Positions 25,914 through 33,824 of a stretch of 64,000 bases of DNA are shown in pieces; positions within the stretch are counted from its first letter, which is position 1, and each line of letters starts with the position of its first letter. A program made the translations under genes and the position numbers. Source of the stretch: Pseudoxanthomonas sp. CF125 (GTDB taxonomy: Bacteria; Pseudomonadota; Gammaproteobacteria; Xanthomonadales; Xanthomonadaceae); contig NZ_FNLD01000002.1 of NCBI RefSeq assembly GCF_900104085.1, positions 867,853 to 931,852 on the forward strand. The letters run 5' to 3'. The notes beneath the pieces are model-generated. The model was given only the letters and a program-made list of their open reading frames with translations, was not told the DNA's origin and did not search any database.

Positions 25914-26544
25914 TTTTCGCTCGCCTTCATCTCAAATTCTCCTGAATCGTTATCCCCGCGAAGGCGGGGACCCAGCGACTTGCGCACAAACCTTAGAAAA
26001 AAATCAGTCGTCATCCCAGCGAACGCTGGGATCCATCTTGATTTTGCTCCTGCTCCTGCATTTGCTTCTGCCTCCTCCCTTGCGCGCAGCGCAGGGGAGG
26101 ATTGAGGAGGGGTGCTCTTGCTCTGGCTTTTACTTTTGCTTCAAAGCAAAAGCGTTGACCAGCCATTCGGCTGTTGAAAGCCGCGCTTTGCGCGAGTCAC
26201 TTTTCTTTGAACGGCAAAGAGAAGTAACCAAAAGAAAGCCGCCCCCGTATCAAGTACGGGGCAGGCTCTAACGCCGCGCCCCACGATGAAGCTGTGGGGT
26301 TCGCAAGCGGGCCGGGAATTTCCGTAAGGCGCATCCTGCGCCTCCGGAAACGGCGCACATCCTTGTGCGCCGCCCCTGCGGGGTTTGTCCCGGCCTGCTT
26401 GCCGCGCCTCACGGGGTGGATGGACCAAAGCCAAAGCCAAAGCCAAAGCCAAAGCCAAAGCCAAAGCCCATTTTCCCGCAAACCGGCCTTCCTCCCCGCG
26501 CTTTGCTAGCATCGGCAGTCTGGAATCCGATTGGTGAGGGAAAC
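25914..26544. other. 631-base repeat-rich intergenic region before pntAA
   Basis: No supported gene. It holds single copies of two palindrome families (CCCCGCGAAGGCGGGG near 25954 and CCCAGCGAACGCTGGG near 26015) and a CCTCCTCCC/GGGAGGATTGAGGAGGGG dyad at 26071-26112. Next comes an element of about 270 bases with TCACTTTTCTTTG and AAGTAACCAAAAGAAAG near 26200, then a perfect CCAAAG hexamer array at 26425-26466. Open frames here translate to low-complexity sequence and are rejected. Any pntAA promoter must lie in the last 80-120 bases. Confidence 0.7.
26425..26466. repeat. Hexanucleotide tandem array, CCAAAG x7
   Basis: Seven perfect CCAAAG units, followed by CC. Ends 78 bases before the pntAA start codon. 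Its length may change by slippage. It is not in a coding region I can support. Confidence 0.97.
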
Positions 26545-27639
26545 ATGGCGATTGAAGTGCTGGTGTTGAAGGAGTCGGCGGCGGGTGAGCGTCGCGTGGC
26601 CGCCACTCCGGAAACGGTGAAGAAGCTCGTCGCCGCCGGCGCCAGCATCAAGGTCGAACCCGGTGCCGGGCTGGGCGCTGGTTTCGTCGATCAGGCCTAT
26701 CTCGATGCGGGCGCCCAGCTGGCGACGGGCGATACGCCGGCGCAGGCCGATCTGGTGCTTTGCGTGCAGTCGCCCGACCCTGCGGCCATCGGCCAATTGA
26801 AGCAGGGCGCGACCCTAGTCGGCATGCTGCAGCCGCAAGCCGACGCGGCACGCGGCGACGCGCTCAAGGCGCGCGGCATCCTGTCGTTCCCGCTGGAAAA
26901 GCTGCCGCGCACCACGCGCGCGCAGGCGATGGACGTGCTCAGCTCGCAGGCCGGCATGGCAGGTTACAAGGCCGTATTGATCGCCGCGCAGCTGGCGCCG
27001 CGCTTCTTCCCCATGCTGACCACCGCAGCCGGCACCATTCGTCCGTCCAAGGTATTGATCGTCGGCGCGGGCGTCGCCGGCCTGCAGGGGGTCGCCACCG
27101 CCAAGCGCCTGGGCGCGCAGGTGGAAGGCTTCGACGTGCGCCCGGAAACGCGCGAACAGATCGAATCGCTGGGCGGCAAGTTTCTGGATCTGGGCGTCAG
27201 TGCAGCGGGCGAGGGTGGCTATGCGCGCCAGCTTACCGATGAGGAGCGCGCCGAACAGCAGCGCCGTCTGGCCGAACATCTGAAGGGCATCGACGTGGTG
27301 GTCTGCACTGCCGCCGTACCGGGCCGTCCCGCCCCCAAGATCATCACCATGCCCATGGTCGAAGCGATGAAGCCGGGCAGTGTGATCGTGGACTTGGCTG
27401 CCGAAACCGGCGGCAACTGCGAGGCCACCAAGCCAGGCGAAACCGTTGAACGCAACGGCGTGACCATCGCCGGCCCCTTGAATCTGGCCAGCATGGGCGC
27501 GGTGCACGCCAGCGAGATGTATTCGCGCAACGTGTTCAATTTCGTTTCCCTGTTCGTCAAGGACGGCGCGATCAATTTCGATTGGAACGATGAGCTGCTT
27601 GCGAAGACGCGATGGCCGGAAGTGGTTGCTGCGGAATGA
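26545..27639 (+). CDS. pntAA: NAD(P) transhydrogenase subunit alpha 1 (NAD-binding domain I)
   Basis: 364 aa. Soluble NAD(H)-binding subunit of the proton-translocating transhydrogenase that uses the proton gradient to make NADPH from NADH. Start MAIEVLVLKESAAGERRVA is characteristic, with RAQAMDVLSSQAGMAGYKAV for subunit contact and the Rossmann motif VLIVGAGVAGLQGVATAKRLG near residue 170. The short alpha-1 form needs separate alpha-2 and beta subunits, which are at 29718 and 30026, about 2 kb away. ATG at 26545 follows GTGAGGG. Confidence 0.93.
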   Translation: MAIEVLVLKESAAGERRVAATPETVKKLVAAGASIKVEPGAGLGAGFVDQAYLDAGAQLATGDTPAQADLVLCVQSPDPAAIGQLKQGATLVGMLQPQADAARGDALKARGILSFPLEKLPRTTRAQAMDVLSSQAGMAGYKAVLIAAQLAPRFFPMLTTAAGTIRPSKVLIVGAGVAGLQGVATAKRLGAQVEGFDVRPETREQIESLGGKFLDLGVSAAGEGGYARQLTDEERAEQQRRLAEHLKGIDVVVCTAAVPGRPAPKIITMPMVEAMKPGSVIVDLAAETGGNCEATKPGETVERNGVTIAGPLNLASMGAVHASEMYSRNVFNFVSLFVKDGAINFDWNDELLAKTRWPEVVAAE

Positions 27640-27692
27640 AAATAAGTTGAGAGCGGGAAGCGGATTCGCGGCCCAATCGTAATAATTCAGGC

Positions 27693-27766
27693 CGTCATCC
27701 CGGCGAAAGCCGGGACCCTAGCATCAACACTCGGAAAGTTGGGTCCCGGCTTTCGCCGGGATGACG
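27693..27766. repeat. Paired palindromic repeat, GTCATCCCGGCGAAAGCCGG family
   Basis: Inverted pair starting CGTCATCCCGGCGAAAGCCG with about 22 bases between copies; a third stem variant of the GTCATCCC family. It is just downstream of pntAA, between it and the convergent DUF3106 gene. Confidence 0.87.
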
Positions 27767-27859
27767 ACCCTTGATATGAGTGTATCCGTAGCCCAGCCCG
27801 GAACTATCCGGCCAATGCTGTCGCAAGCCGGCTCTGCAGCTGAAGCTATCGACTTGGAC

Positions 27860-28303
27860 TTACCGAGGCGGCAAGGGTGGCAGCGGCTCCTTCGGCGCAT
27901 TCTTCTGTATCCAGGCGCGACGCTGTTCCGGCGTCATGTTCTTCCAGTCCTCGCGCAATTTCCTGCGCTGCTCCGGCGGTAGGTCCTTCATGCGTATGAA
28001 CAGCACGCGCGCCTCTTCGCGCTGGCGGGGATTCATGCCTTCATAACGGCGCATGCCCTTGCGCGCCTGCTGACGCTGTTCGGGCGTCATGCTTTTCCAG
28101 CGTTGCGCGTGCTCCAGCATGCGCGGGCGGTCATCGGGATCGCTGTTCCAGCGCTCGCGCACCGGCGCGATCAACGCCTCGCGCTGCTGCGGGGTCAATT
28201 TTTCCCAGTCTGGCAGCGGCTGCGCAGGCGCCGATTGCGCCAGTGCGTTACCGGCCAGCAACAGCAGGCCAAGCGCGAGGGAACAGGAAAGAACGGTCTT
28301 CAT
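27860..28303 (-). CDS. DUF3106 exported protein
   Basis: 147 aa. Signal peptide MKTVLSCSLALGLLLLAGNALA, then four related units around W..LTPQQREAL, MTPEQRQQARKG, MNPRQREEAR, LPPEQRRKLRE and MTPEQRRAW. This matches DUF3106. The repeated LTxxQ-like motif recalls CpxP/Spy-type periplasmic chaperones or metal sensors, but homology is not shown. Fourth gene of the operon 29593-27860, 4 bases after the anti-sigma candidate. ATG at 28301-28303, with GGAG upstream. Confidence 0.78.
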   Translation of the reverse strand: MKTVLSCSLALGLLLLAGNALAQSAPAQPLPDWEKLTPQQREALIAPVRERWNSDPDDRPRMLEHAQRWKSMTPEQRQQARKGMRRYEGMNPRQREEARVLFIRMKDLPPEQRRKLREDWKNMTPEQRRAWIQKNAPKEPLPPLPPR

Positions 28304-28307
28304 GCGG

Positions 28308-28679
28308 TTACTCCATCGCCAGCGGCTCGGCTTCGGAAGAAGCCAGCCACATGTACAGATCGGGACTTTCGTCCAGCGCGGCGAGACTGTCGCCATAGAT
28401 ATCATCATCGCCCATCGCTGCGACCGTGGTCTGCGTTGCCGGCACGGTGCCGGACTGCGGCAGGAACTGCACGCCTAAGGCCACCGCCAGCACTGCGGAG
28501 AACGCCGTGGCGGCGACCCAGCGCCACGCATGCCCGCGCTTGGGTGCGGCCTGCGCGGCATGCCGCGCCGCGCGCAACCGAGCCAGCGTCTGCGGCGAAA
28601 CCTGCGAGACGGCGGCCGCATGCAATTGGCGCATATTGCGGTCGAATTCATTGTTGCGTTCTTCGATCTCCGGGTTCAT
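28308..28679 (-). CDS. Candidate membrane anti-sigma factor
   Basis: 123 aa. Cytoplasmic N-terminal half (residues 1-52, charged and helical: EERNNEFDRNMRQLHAAAV), one membrane span at about 53-73 (WVAATAFSAVLAVALGVQFL) and an acidic periplasmic tail. Start overlaps the stop of the sigma factor gene as ATGA, and GGAGG precedes it. Position and topology fit an anti-sigma factor; no zinc-binding anti-sigma motif is visible, so the role is inferred. Confidence 0.65.
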   Translation of the reverse strand: MNPEIEERNNEFDRNMRQLHAAAVSQVSPQTLARLRAARHAAQAAPKRGHAWRWVAATAFSAVLAVALGVQFLPQSGTVPATQTTVAAMGDDDIYGDSLAALDESPDLYMWLASSEAEPLAME

Positions 28680-29254
28680 CGGAAATCCTCCAGTTGTTTC
28701 TGCAAAGCGTCGCGCGCGCGCGACAGATGGGTCTTGACCGAGCCTTCCGAACAGCCCATGGCCTTGGCTGTATCGGCCACGTCCAGTTCTTCCAGCACGC
28801 GCAAGGTGAAGGCTTCGCGCTGGCGCGCCGGCAGCTTGCGCAGGGCCAGGGTCAGCTTCGCATAGGCTTCGCGCTGGTCGTGGGCTTGCGAAGGCCCGGC
28901 GGCGGAGTCGGCCCAGTCGATCGCGCTGTCCTCGCCGCGTTCGTTGGCCGGAGCGAACAAGCGCAGGCGGAAATTGCCGCGCCGCTGCACGTCCACGATC
29001 TTGCGCCGCAGGATGCTCCAGAACAACGGGGTCCATTCGGCGGGGGGGCGCTCGCGGTAGCCCAGCATCTTCATCATCGCGTCCTGCACCGCATCCAGTG
29101 CATCGTCGCGGCTGCGCAGGCCGGCTTCGGCGAAGCGGAACGCGCGGGTGCCGATACCGGCCAGGAACAGTTCCAGCGTCACCGCAGGGGGGCGTGCGGC
29201 GTTCCCGGTCTGCTGGTCGAAGCCAGCCTGGCTGATGTCGGCACTCACCAGCAC
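28676..29254 (-). CDS. ECF-like RNA polymerase sigma factor
   Basis: 192 aa. Region 2 near residues 48-95 (DALDAVQDAMMKMLGYRERP, ILRRKIVDVQRRGNF) and region 4 near 140-185 (LPARQREAFTLRVLEELDVADTAKAMGCSEGSVKTHLSRA), the two parts of an extracytoplasmic-function sigma factor. GTG start at 29254, 3 bases after the upstream gene; ribosome site is weak. Followed by the membrane anti-sigma candidate and DUF3106, so it probably answers an envelope signal and drives its own operon. Confidence 0.82.
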   Translation of the reverse strand: MLVSADISQAGFDQQTGNAARPPAVTLELFLAGIGTRAFRFAEAGLRSRDDALDAVQDAMMKMLGYRERPPAEWTPLFWSILRRKIVDVQRRGNFRLRLFAPANERGEDSAIDWADSAAGPSQAHDQREAYAKLTLALRKLPARQREAFTLRVLEELDVADTAKAMGCSEGSVKTHLSRARDALQKQLEDFR

Positions 29255-29257
29255 AGC

Positions 29258-29593
29258 TTAGTGCCTGTGGTCCCAACGGCGGTCGAAGCGGTCGCCGCGA
29301 CGGTCCAGACGGTTGTCGGCGCGCTGTCCCTTGCGGTCCAGCCGGCGGTCTACATGATTGCCACGCGCTTCCAGGCGATCGGCCGCGCGCGCATGGCCGT
29401 GGCTATCGGCCCAGGCAGCGCGCCGGTCATAGCGGGTTTCTATCCGGTCGCCTTTGAGGTCGAGCCGCTGTTCCACCCGGTCGCCCCGCCGGTCCAGGCG
29501 GTGGTCGACACGGTCGCCGAGGTCGCGGGCGGAAGCGGTGCCGGCGATGCCCAGCAGCAATGCGGCGAACAACAGCACGGGTTTGCATTTCAT
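29258..29593 (-). CDS. Exported 11-residue-repeat protein rich in Asp/Arg/His
   Basis: 111 aa. Signal peptide MKCKPVLLFAALLLGIAGTASA. The mature part is made of 11-residue units such as RVDHRLDRRGD, RVEQRLDLKGD, HVDRRLDRKGQ and RADNRLDRRGD, with a divergent centre and a His-rich end (WDHRH). Eleven-residue periodicity is known from right-handed coiled coils and LEA-like proteins. First gene of the sigma operon; AAGGA ribosome site. Function unknown; binding of metal or anionic envelope polymer is possible. Confidence 0.75.
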   Translation of the reverse strand: MKCKPVLLFAALLLGIAGTASARDLGDRVDHRLDRRGDRVEQRLDLKGDRIETRYDRRAAWADSHGHARAADRLEARGNHVDRRLDRKGQRADNRLDRRGDRFDRRWDHRH

Positions 29594-29717
29594 CGCGTCG
29601 TCCTTGTGGTGGGTTCGGGGAAGGAAACGCTGTTCCCGGCGAACGGTTGACCTTGCTGCCAACGGATTCAGGGCCCGGTTATGATGCGGCAGGGCGCAGT
29701 GCCCGAGGAGAGAGTGG

Positions 29718-30029
29718 ATGAGCGACGGTTTCGTGGCCCTGTACATCTTCATGCTGGCGGCCATCGCCGGCCACGTGATCATCTCGCGGGTGCCGGTGAT
29801 CCTGCATACCCCGCTGATGTCGGGCTCCAACTTCATCCATGGCATCGTGCTGATCGGCGCCATGATCGTGCTGGGCCATGCCGATACCACCCTGGAAAAG
29901 GTGATCGGCTTCGTCGCCGTGCTGCTGGGTGCGGGCAACGCCGCCGGCGGCTACGTGGTGACCGAGCGCATGCTGGACATGTTCAAGTCCTCCAAGAAAC
30001 CGGCCGGCAAGCCGGGGGCGCAGCCATGA
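29718..30029 (+). CDS. pntAB: NAD(P) transhydrogenase subunit alpha 2 (membrane)
   Basis: 103 aa. Small membrane subunit with three hydrophobic helices (ALYIFMLAAIAGHVII, FIHGIVLIGAMIVLG, VIGFVAVLLGAGNAAGGYVV) forming part of the proton channel; typical of the three-subunit transhydrogenase. Stop overlaps the pntB start as ATGA. Good ribosome site (GAGGAGAG). Divergent from the sigma operon, with 124 bases between start codons. Confidence 0.93.
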   Translation: MSDGFVALYIFMLAAIAGHVIISRVPVILHTPLMSGSNFIHGIVLIGAMIVLGHADTTLEKVIGFVAVLLGAGNAAGGYVVTERMLDMFKSSKKPAGKPGAQP

Positions 30030-31432
30030 GCTTGATCACGCCCGAAGTGCTGGCGACCTTCGTCAAGCTGAGCTACTTGGTCGCTGCCACGCTGTTCCTG
30101 CTGGGCCTGCAGCGCATGGCCTCGCCGATGACCGCGCGCAGCGGCATTCGTTGGGCCGGCCTGGGTATGCTGATCGCCACGGCCGCCACTTTCCTGCTGC
30201 CCGAACTGCACAACCACCTGCTGATCTTCACCGCAGTAGCCATCGGCACTGCGGCGGCATGGATTTCCGCCAACCGCGTGGCCATCACCGACATGCCGCA
30301 GATGGTGGCGCTGTACAACGGCATGGGCGGCGGCTCGGCGGCGGCCATCGGTGCGGTGGAACTGCTGCGCTATTCGTCCATGGGCGGCTCGCCTTCGCGG
30401 GTGACCCTGGTGCTGGCGGTGGTGGGCGCGCTGATCGGCGCGGTGTCGCTGTCGGGTTCCATCATCGCCTGGGCCAAACTCGATGGGCGCATGGACAAGC
30501 GCTACACGTTCGCGGGCCAGCAGTGGTTCAACGCGCTGGTCGCGCTGGCGGCGGTGGTGCTGGGCATCATGGCCATCTGGACGCTGGGCACGCCGTGGAT
30601 CATCGCTTTCTTCATCGTCGCGCTGGCGCTGGGCATCCTGATGACCCTGCCCATCGGCGGCGCCGACATGCCGGTGGTGATCTCGCTGTACAACGCGTTC
30701 ACCGGTCTGGCCGTGGCCTTCGAAGGTTATGTGCTGGGTATCGAAACCCTGATCATCGCCGGCATGATGGTCGGCGCGGCCGGCATCCTGTTGACGCGGC
30801 TGATGGCCAAGGCCATGAACCGTCCCATCAGCGGCGTGCTGTTCTCCAGCTTCGGTCCCGGCAGCGGCGAGATGCAGGAGATCAGCGGCTCGCAGAAGCC
30901 CATAGAAGCAGGCGACGTGGCCGCGATGATGGCCTTCGCCGAACGCGTGGTGATCGTGCCCGGCTACGGCCTGGCGGTGGCCCAGGCGCAACACAAGATC
31001 TGGGAACTGGCGCAGCGGTTGATGGAGCGCGGGGTGAAGGTGAAGTTCGCCATCCATCCGGTCGCCGGACGCATGCCGGGGCACATGAACGTGCTGTTGG
31101 CCGAAGCCGGCGTGCCCTACGACCTGATCGCCGACATGGACGACATCAATCCCGAATTCCCCAACACCGACGTGTCGCTGGTGATCGGCGCCAACGACGT
31201 GGTCAATCCGGTGGCCAAGACCGATCCGGCCTCGCCCATCTACGGCATGCCCATTCTGGACGTGGTCGATTCCAAGAACACCATCGTCATCAAGCGCGGC
31301 AAGGGCACCGGTTTCGCCGGCATCGAAAACGCGCTGTTCTATGCCGACAACACGCGCATGCTGTATGGCGATGGCGCGGAGATGGCCAGTGCTCTGGTCA
31401 GCGAACTCAAAGCGCTCGATGGGGGACATTGA
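30026..31432 (+). CDS. pntB: NAD(P) transhydrogenase subunit beta
   Basis: 468 aa. Nine or so membrane helices in the first 270 residues, then the NADP(H)-binding domain III (VIVPGYGLAVAQAQHKIWEL near residue 315, and GANDVVNPVAKTDPASPIYG near 390). Completes the transhydrogenase with pntAA and pntAB. ATG at 30026 overlaps the pntAB stop. The longer frame upstream (to 29681) lies over pntAB and is rejected. A large antisense open frame over this gene is also a shadow. Confidence 0.95.
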   Translation: MSLITPEVLATFVKLSYLVAATLFLLGLQRMASPMTARSGIRWAGLGMLIATAATFLLPELHNHLLIFTAVAIGTAAAWISANRVAITDMPQMVALYNGMGGGSAAAIGAVELLRYSSMGGSPSRVTLVLAVVGALIGAVSLSGSIIAWAKLDGRMDKRYTFAGQQWFNALVALAAVVLGIMAIWTLGTPWIIAFFIVALALGILMTLPIGGADMPVVISLYNAFTGLAVAFEGYVLGIETLIIAGMMVGAAGILLTRLMAKAMNRPISGVLFSSFGPGSGEMQEISGSQKPIEAGDVAAMMAFAERVVIVPGYGLAVAQAQHKIWELAQRLMERGVKVKFAIHPVAGRMPGHMNVLLAEAGVPYDLIADMDDINPEFPNTDVSLVIGANDVVNPVAKTDPASPIYGMPILDVVDSKNTIVIKRGKGTGFAGIENALFYADNTRMLYGDGAEMASALVSELKALDGGH

Positions 31433-31472
31433 GCGGCGTGTTCGGCTTGTTTTGAAATAAGGGGAAGGGAAA

Positions 31473-32189
31473 ATGAAAAGCACAACAAGACGCAGGCTGG
31501 CCTGCGCCTGTTTGCTGTGGATGCCTCTGATGGCCGTTGCGCAGGAAGCCGCAACCCAGCGGACCGAAAGCAAATGGTGGGCGGGAAGTCAGGACTCGAA
31601 AAAGACGTCTGCTGAAAATGCAGTGGCCGACGAACCCGCGACCACGGCGCCGCCTACTCCTGCGGTGGCGGGCAGCGTCATCGAAATCGCTCCTGCGCCA
31701 CTGGCCGGTCCGGTAAGCACGAAGGATTTCGATTGCGTCGAGGTCAAGCGCTTCGAAGTGGGTAGCGGTTTCATCACCAGCAAGCAGGATGCGCGTGCGG
31801 CCACGATTCCTGCGGAAAAGCTGGGCAGCATGCAACGCGAAATCGCGGGCCAGATTCCCGAAAAAATCCGCGGCTTCCGGTCCACTCTTGTCGCAGACGC
31901 ATCGCCGCAATGCCCTGATCCGACGCGCGCGCTGGTATTGAGCGGGCGGATAACCGATTTCAAGGAAGGCAACCAGGCGCTGCGATACCTGGTGGGGTTC
32001 GGGGCGGGTGCGCAAAAATTCGGCGTGCTGGTCCGGGCCACACGCAAGTCGGACGGCGCCTTGGTCGGCGAGGGCGAAGTGATCGACCGGAAAGTCGGAG
32101 GCTGGGTTGGCGGCCAGGCGGAGAAGGGCTTGGAAGATTTCGCTGAGAAGGTAGCCACGTTCCTGAAGGGATCGTTGCAGTCCAAGTAA
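31473..32189 (+). CDS. Exported DUF4410-like protein
   Basis: 238 aa. Signal peptide (residues 1-23, ACLLWMPLMAVAQ), a low-complexity Ala/Pro/Thr linker to about 75, then a domain resembling DUF4410 (LSGRITDFKEGNQALRYLVG, FGAGAQKFGVLVRATRKSDG). Such proteins are periplasmic or lipoproteins of unknown role. ATG at 31473 follows AAGGGGAAGGG. It is 40 bases after pntB and may be read through from it. Confidence 0.65.
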   Translation: MKSTTRRRLACACLLWMPLMAVAQEAATQRTESKWWAGSQDSKKTSAENAVADEPATTAPPTPAVAGSVIEIAPAPLAGPVSTKDFDCVEVKRFEVGSGFITSKQDARAATIPAEKLGSMQREIAGQIPEKIRGFRSTLVADASPQCPDPTRALVLSGRITDFKEGNQALRYLVGFGAGAQKFGVLVRATRKSDGALVGEGEVIDRKVGGWVGGQAEKGLEDFAEKVATFLKGSLQSK

Positions 32190-32225
32190 GTGGTGCGGTC
32201 CGAGCGAAGTGCCGCAACAGCGGAC

Positions 32226-32271
32226 TGCTCGGCTGCCTTTGATTCCACACGCAGCCGAGCGAGCTTGGCTT
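32226..32271. repeat. Degenerate palindromic repeat, AGCCGAGC family
   Basis: Imperfect inverted copies (GCTCGGCTGC ... GCAGCCGAGC, then GAGCTTGGCT) related to the TGTAGAGCCGAGC family at 14860. Decayed stem with mismatches; between convergent genes. Confidence 0.5.
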
Positions 32272-32294
32272 CTGCGTTGGTTCTGCGAAAAGGC

Positions 32295-32714
32295 TCAGCG
32301 CGCGGCGATAGCCGCGACGACCAGCGCCACCCCCATCCACAGTCGGTCCACCGCATGATTGGCCAATCCCGCCAGCGTCCAGGCGTAGTCCATACCCAAC
32401 TTGAGCGCCGAATCCCAAGGATTGAGCCCCATGGCGAAACCGATCTGCGTGGCCGCGACGCCCCAGTTGGCCAGCACCAGGATCGCTACCGTCGCCAGTA
32501 CGGCCAGCAGCGCCCGCGCCGCGCCGCGCGGCATTCCGCCCAGTCGCAGCATCACGGCGGCATCCAGCGCTCCCACTACGGCCATCCAGCCGCAGGTCTT
32601 GCCCGTATACACCGCCAGCATGATCCAGACCACGGTGAAGCAGAGTCCCCCCAGGAGCAGCATCACCGGAGCGAGCCAGCGTGCGGGGCGTGTATTGGGT
32701 TGGGCTTCTTGCAT
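32295..32714 (-). CDS. Small polytopic membrane protein of unknown function
   Basis: 139 aa with three or four hydrophobic helices (WLAPVMLLLGGLCFTVVWIM, LLAVLATVAILVLANWGVAA, WMGVALVVAAIAA) and a CGWMAVVGALDAAVML segment between. I do not recognise a family. ATG at 32712-32714 with GGAG upstream. The frame extends to 33584 but that part lies over sufT on the other strand. Stands alone. Confidence 0.65.
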   Translation of the reverse strand: MQEAQPNTRPARWLAPVMLLLGGLCFTVVWIMLAVYTGKTCGWMAVVGALDAAVMLRLGGMPRGAARALLAVLATVAILVLANWGVAATQIGFAMGLNPWDSALKLGMDYAWTLAGLANHAVDRLWMGVALVVAAIAAR

Positions 32715-32930
32715 CGGGGCTCCGTGGTGACGGCATAGGATACGGGTCGCCGCAGGGGAGCGTGAGGAAAAAGCGCCGCATCGTCGGCAACGCAGTGGCG
32801 GCCATCCGCGGTTTTTGTCCGCTCCGGAACACTCCGTTGCCCTCACCCGATCGCCTCGACCCGCTGCGCAGCGGGCAGGCGGGCTAAAATAACGGCTTGC
32901 GCTAGCCCGCGCGGCCCCCATCTGGTTGTC

Positions 32931-33482
32931 ATGTACTCCCGTAGCAGCGAACCGGTCCAATTCGAGCGCGATTGCGCCGCCGTCCTGGTGCCCCAAGGCG
33001 ACAGCGTCACTCTGCCGGCGGGCAGTTTCGGCTACATCACCCAGGCGCTGGGCGGCAGCTATACGGTGTTCGTGGAAGGCAATCTGTTCCGCATCGCGGG
33101 CGTGGATGGGGACGCGATTGGCAAGGAACCGGCCGAGTCGCTGAGCCTGCCCGAGAACGCCAGCGACGAGGAAGTCGAACAACTGGTCTGGAAACAGCTG
33201 CGCACCTGCTTCGATCCGGAGATCCCGTTCAATATCGTGGATCTGGGCCTGGTTTACGAAGCCAACCTGCGCCACCGCGAGGACGGGCAGCGCGAAGTGG
33301 AGGTCAAGATGACCCTGACCGCCCCCGGCTGCGGCATGGGCGAAATCCTGGTCGACGACGTGCGCAACAAGCTTGAGCTCATTCCCACCGTGGCTGAGGC
33401 CGATGTCGAACTGGTATTCGACCCGCCGTGGGGCCGGCACATGATGTCGGAAGCGGCCAAGCTGGAAACGGGGATGCTTTGA
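32931..33482 (+). CDS. sufT: Fe-S cluster assembly factor SufT
   Basis: 183 aa. N-terminal beta region (GDSVTLPAGSFGYITQALGG) followed by the DUF59/MIP18 domain (VDLGLVYEANLRH, LTAPGCGMGEILVDDVRNKL with the conserved cysteine). SufT helps mature Fe-S proteins when demand is high. No suf operon is in the window. ATG at 32931; upstream ribosome site weak. Confidence 0.9.
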   Translation: MYSRSSEPVQFERDCAAVLVPQGDSVTLPAGSFGYITQALGGSYTVFVEGNLFRIAGVDGDAIGKEPAESLSLPENASDEEVEQLVWKQLRTCFDPEIPFNIVDLGLVYEANLRHREDGQREVEVKMTLTAPGCGMGEILVDDVRNKLELIPTVAEADVELVFDPPWGRHMMSEAAKLETGML

Positions 33483-33824
33483 GGCTCGCCCAACAGCTTT
33501 GACGGGCCGCGCAACGCGGCTCCGTGACGCAGCATGCAAACGGTTCCAATACCGGACTCTGCTCACACGGCCTTCACGCCGCAAGGCCAGTTAGTAACAT
33601 TTGAAACCGGTTACCGTCACATTTAGAGATATCAGCCCCTAATTCGGTGAGATTCCTCACCGGAATGTCTTGTGCGCATACCGCACGCCCGGTTAGGTTC
33701 GGCTCAGGATGCGCTTCCGGCGTATCCCGTCAGCGGAAACGGCCGTACCCACCCTTGTTCCAAGTCACGGCCGTTCCCGAAGCAGCCGCGTTAGCGGCAC
33801 CACCCACTTGTAGAGGGAACTTCA
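33483..33824. other. 342-base upstream region of the secreted protease
   Basis: No gene supported. The region is less GC-rich than its surroundings around 33595-33660 (TTAGTAACATTTG, TTTAGAGATATC), consistent with a promoter. A CRP/Clp-like imperfect dyad TGTGCG-N5-CGCACG lies at 33671-33687. GTAGAGGGAAC upstream of 33825 gives a fair ribosome site. Confidence 0.5.

Noticed and set aside
26425..26466. CRISPR-like array
   Set aside because: The units are contiguous hexamers without spacers, and no cas genes are in the window.
26197..26481. Small open frames coding for LWLWLW or FGFGFG repeats
   Set aside because: They come only from the CCAAAG hexamer array read in other frames; no ribosome site or signal.
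29951..31573. 540-aa open frame on the minus strand opposite pntB
   Set aside because: It is His/Gln/Arg-rich low-complexity translation of the antisense of a clear membrane-protein gene, as expected from high GC; no domain or ribosome site.
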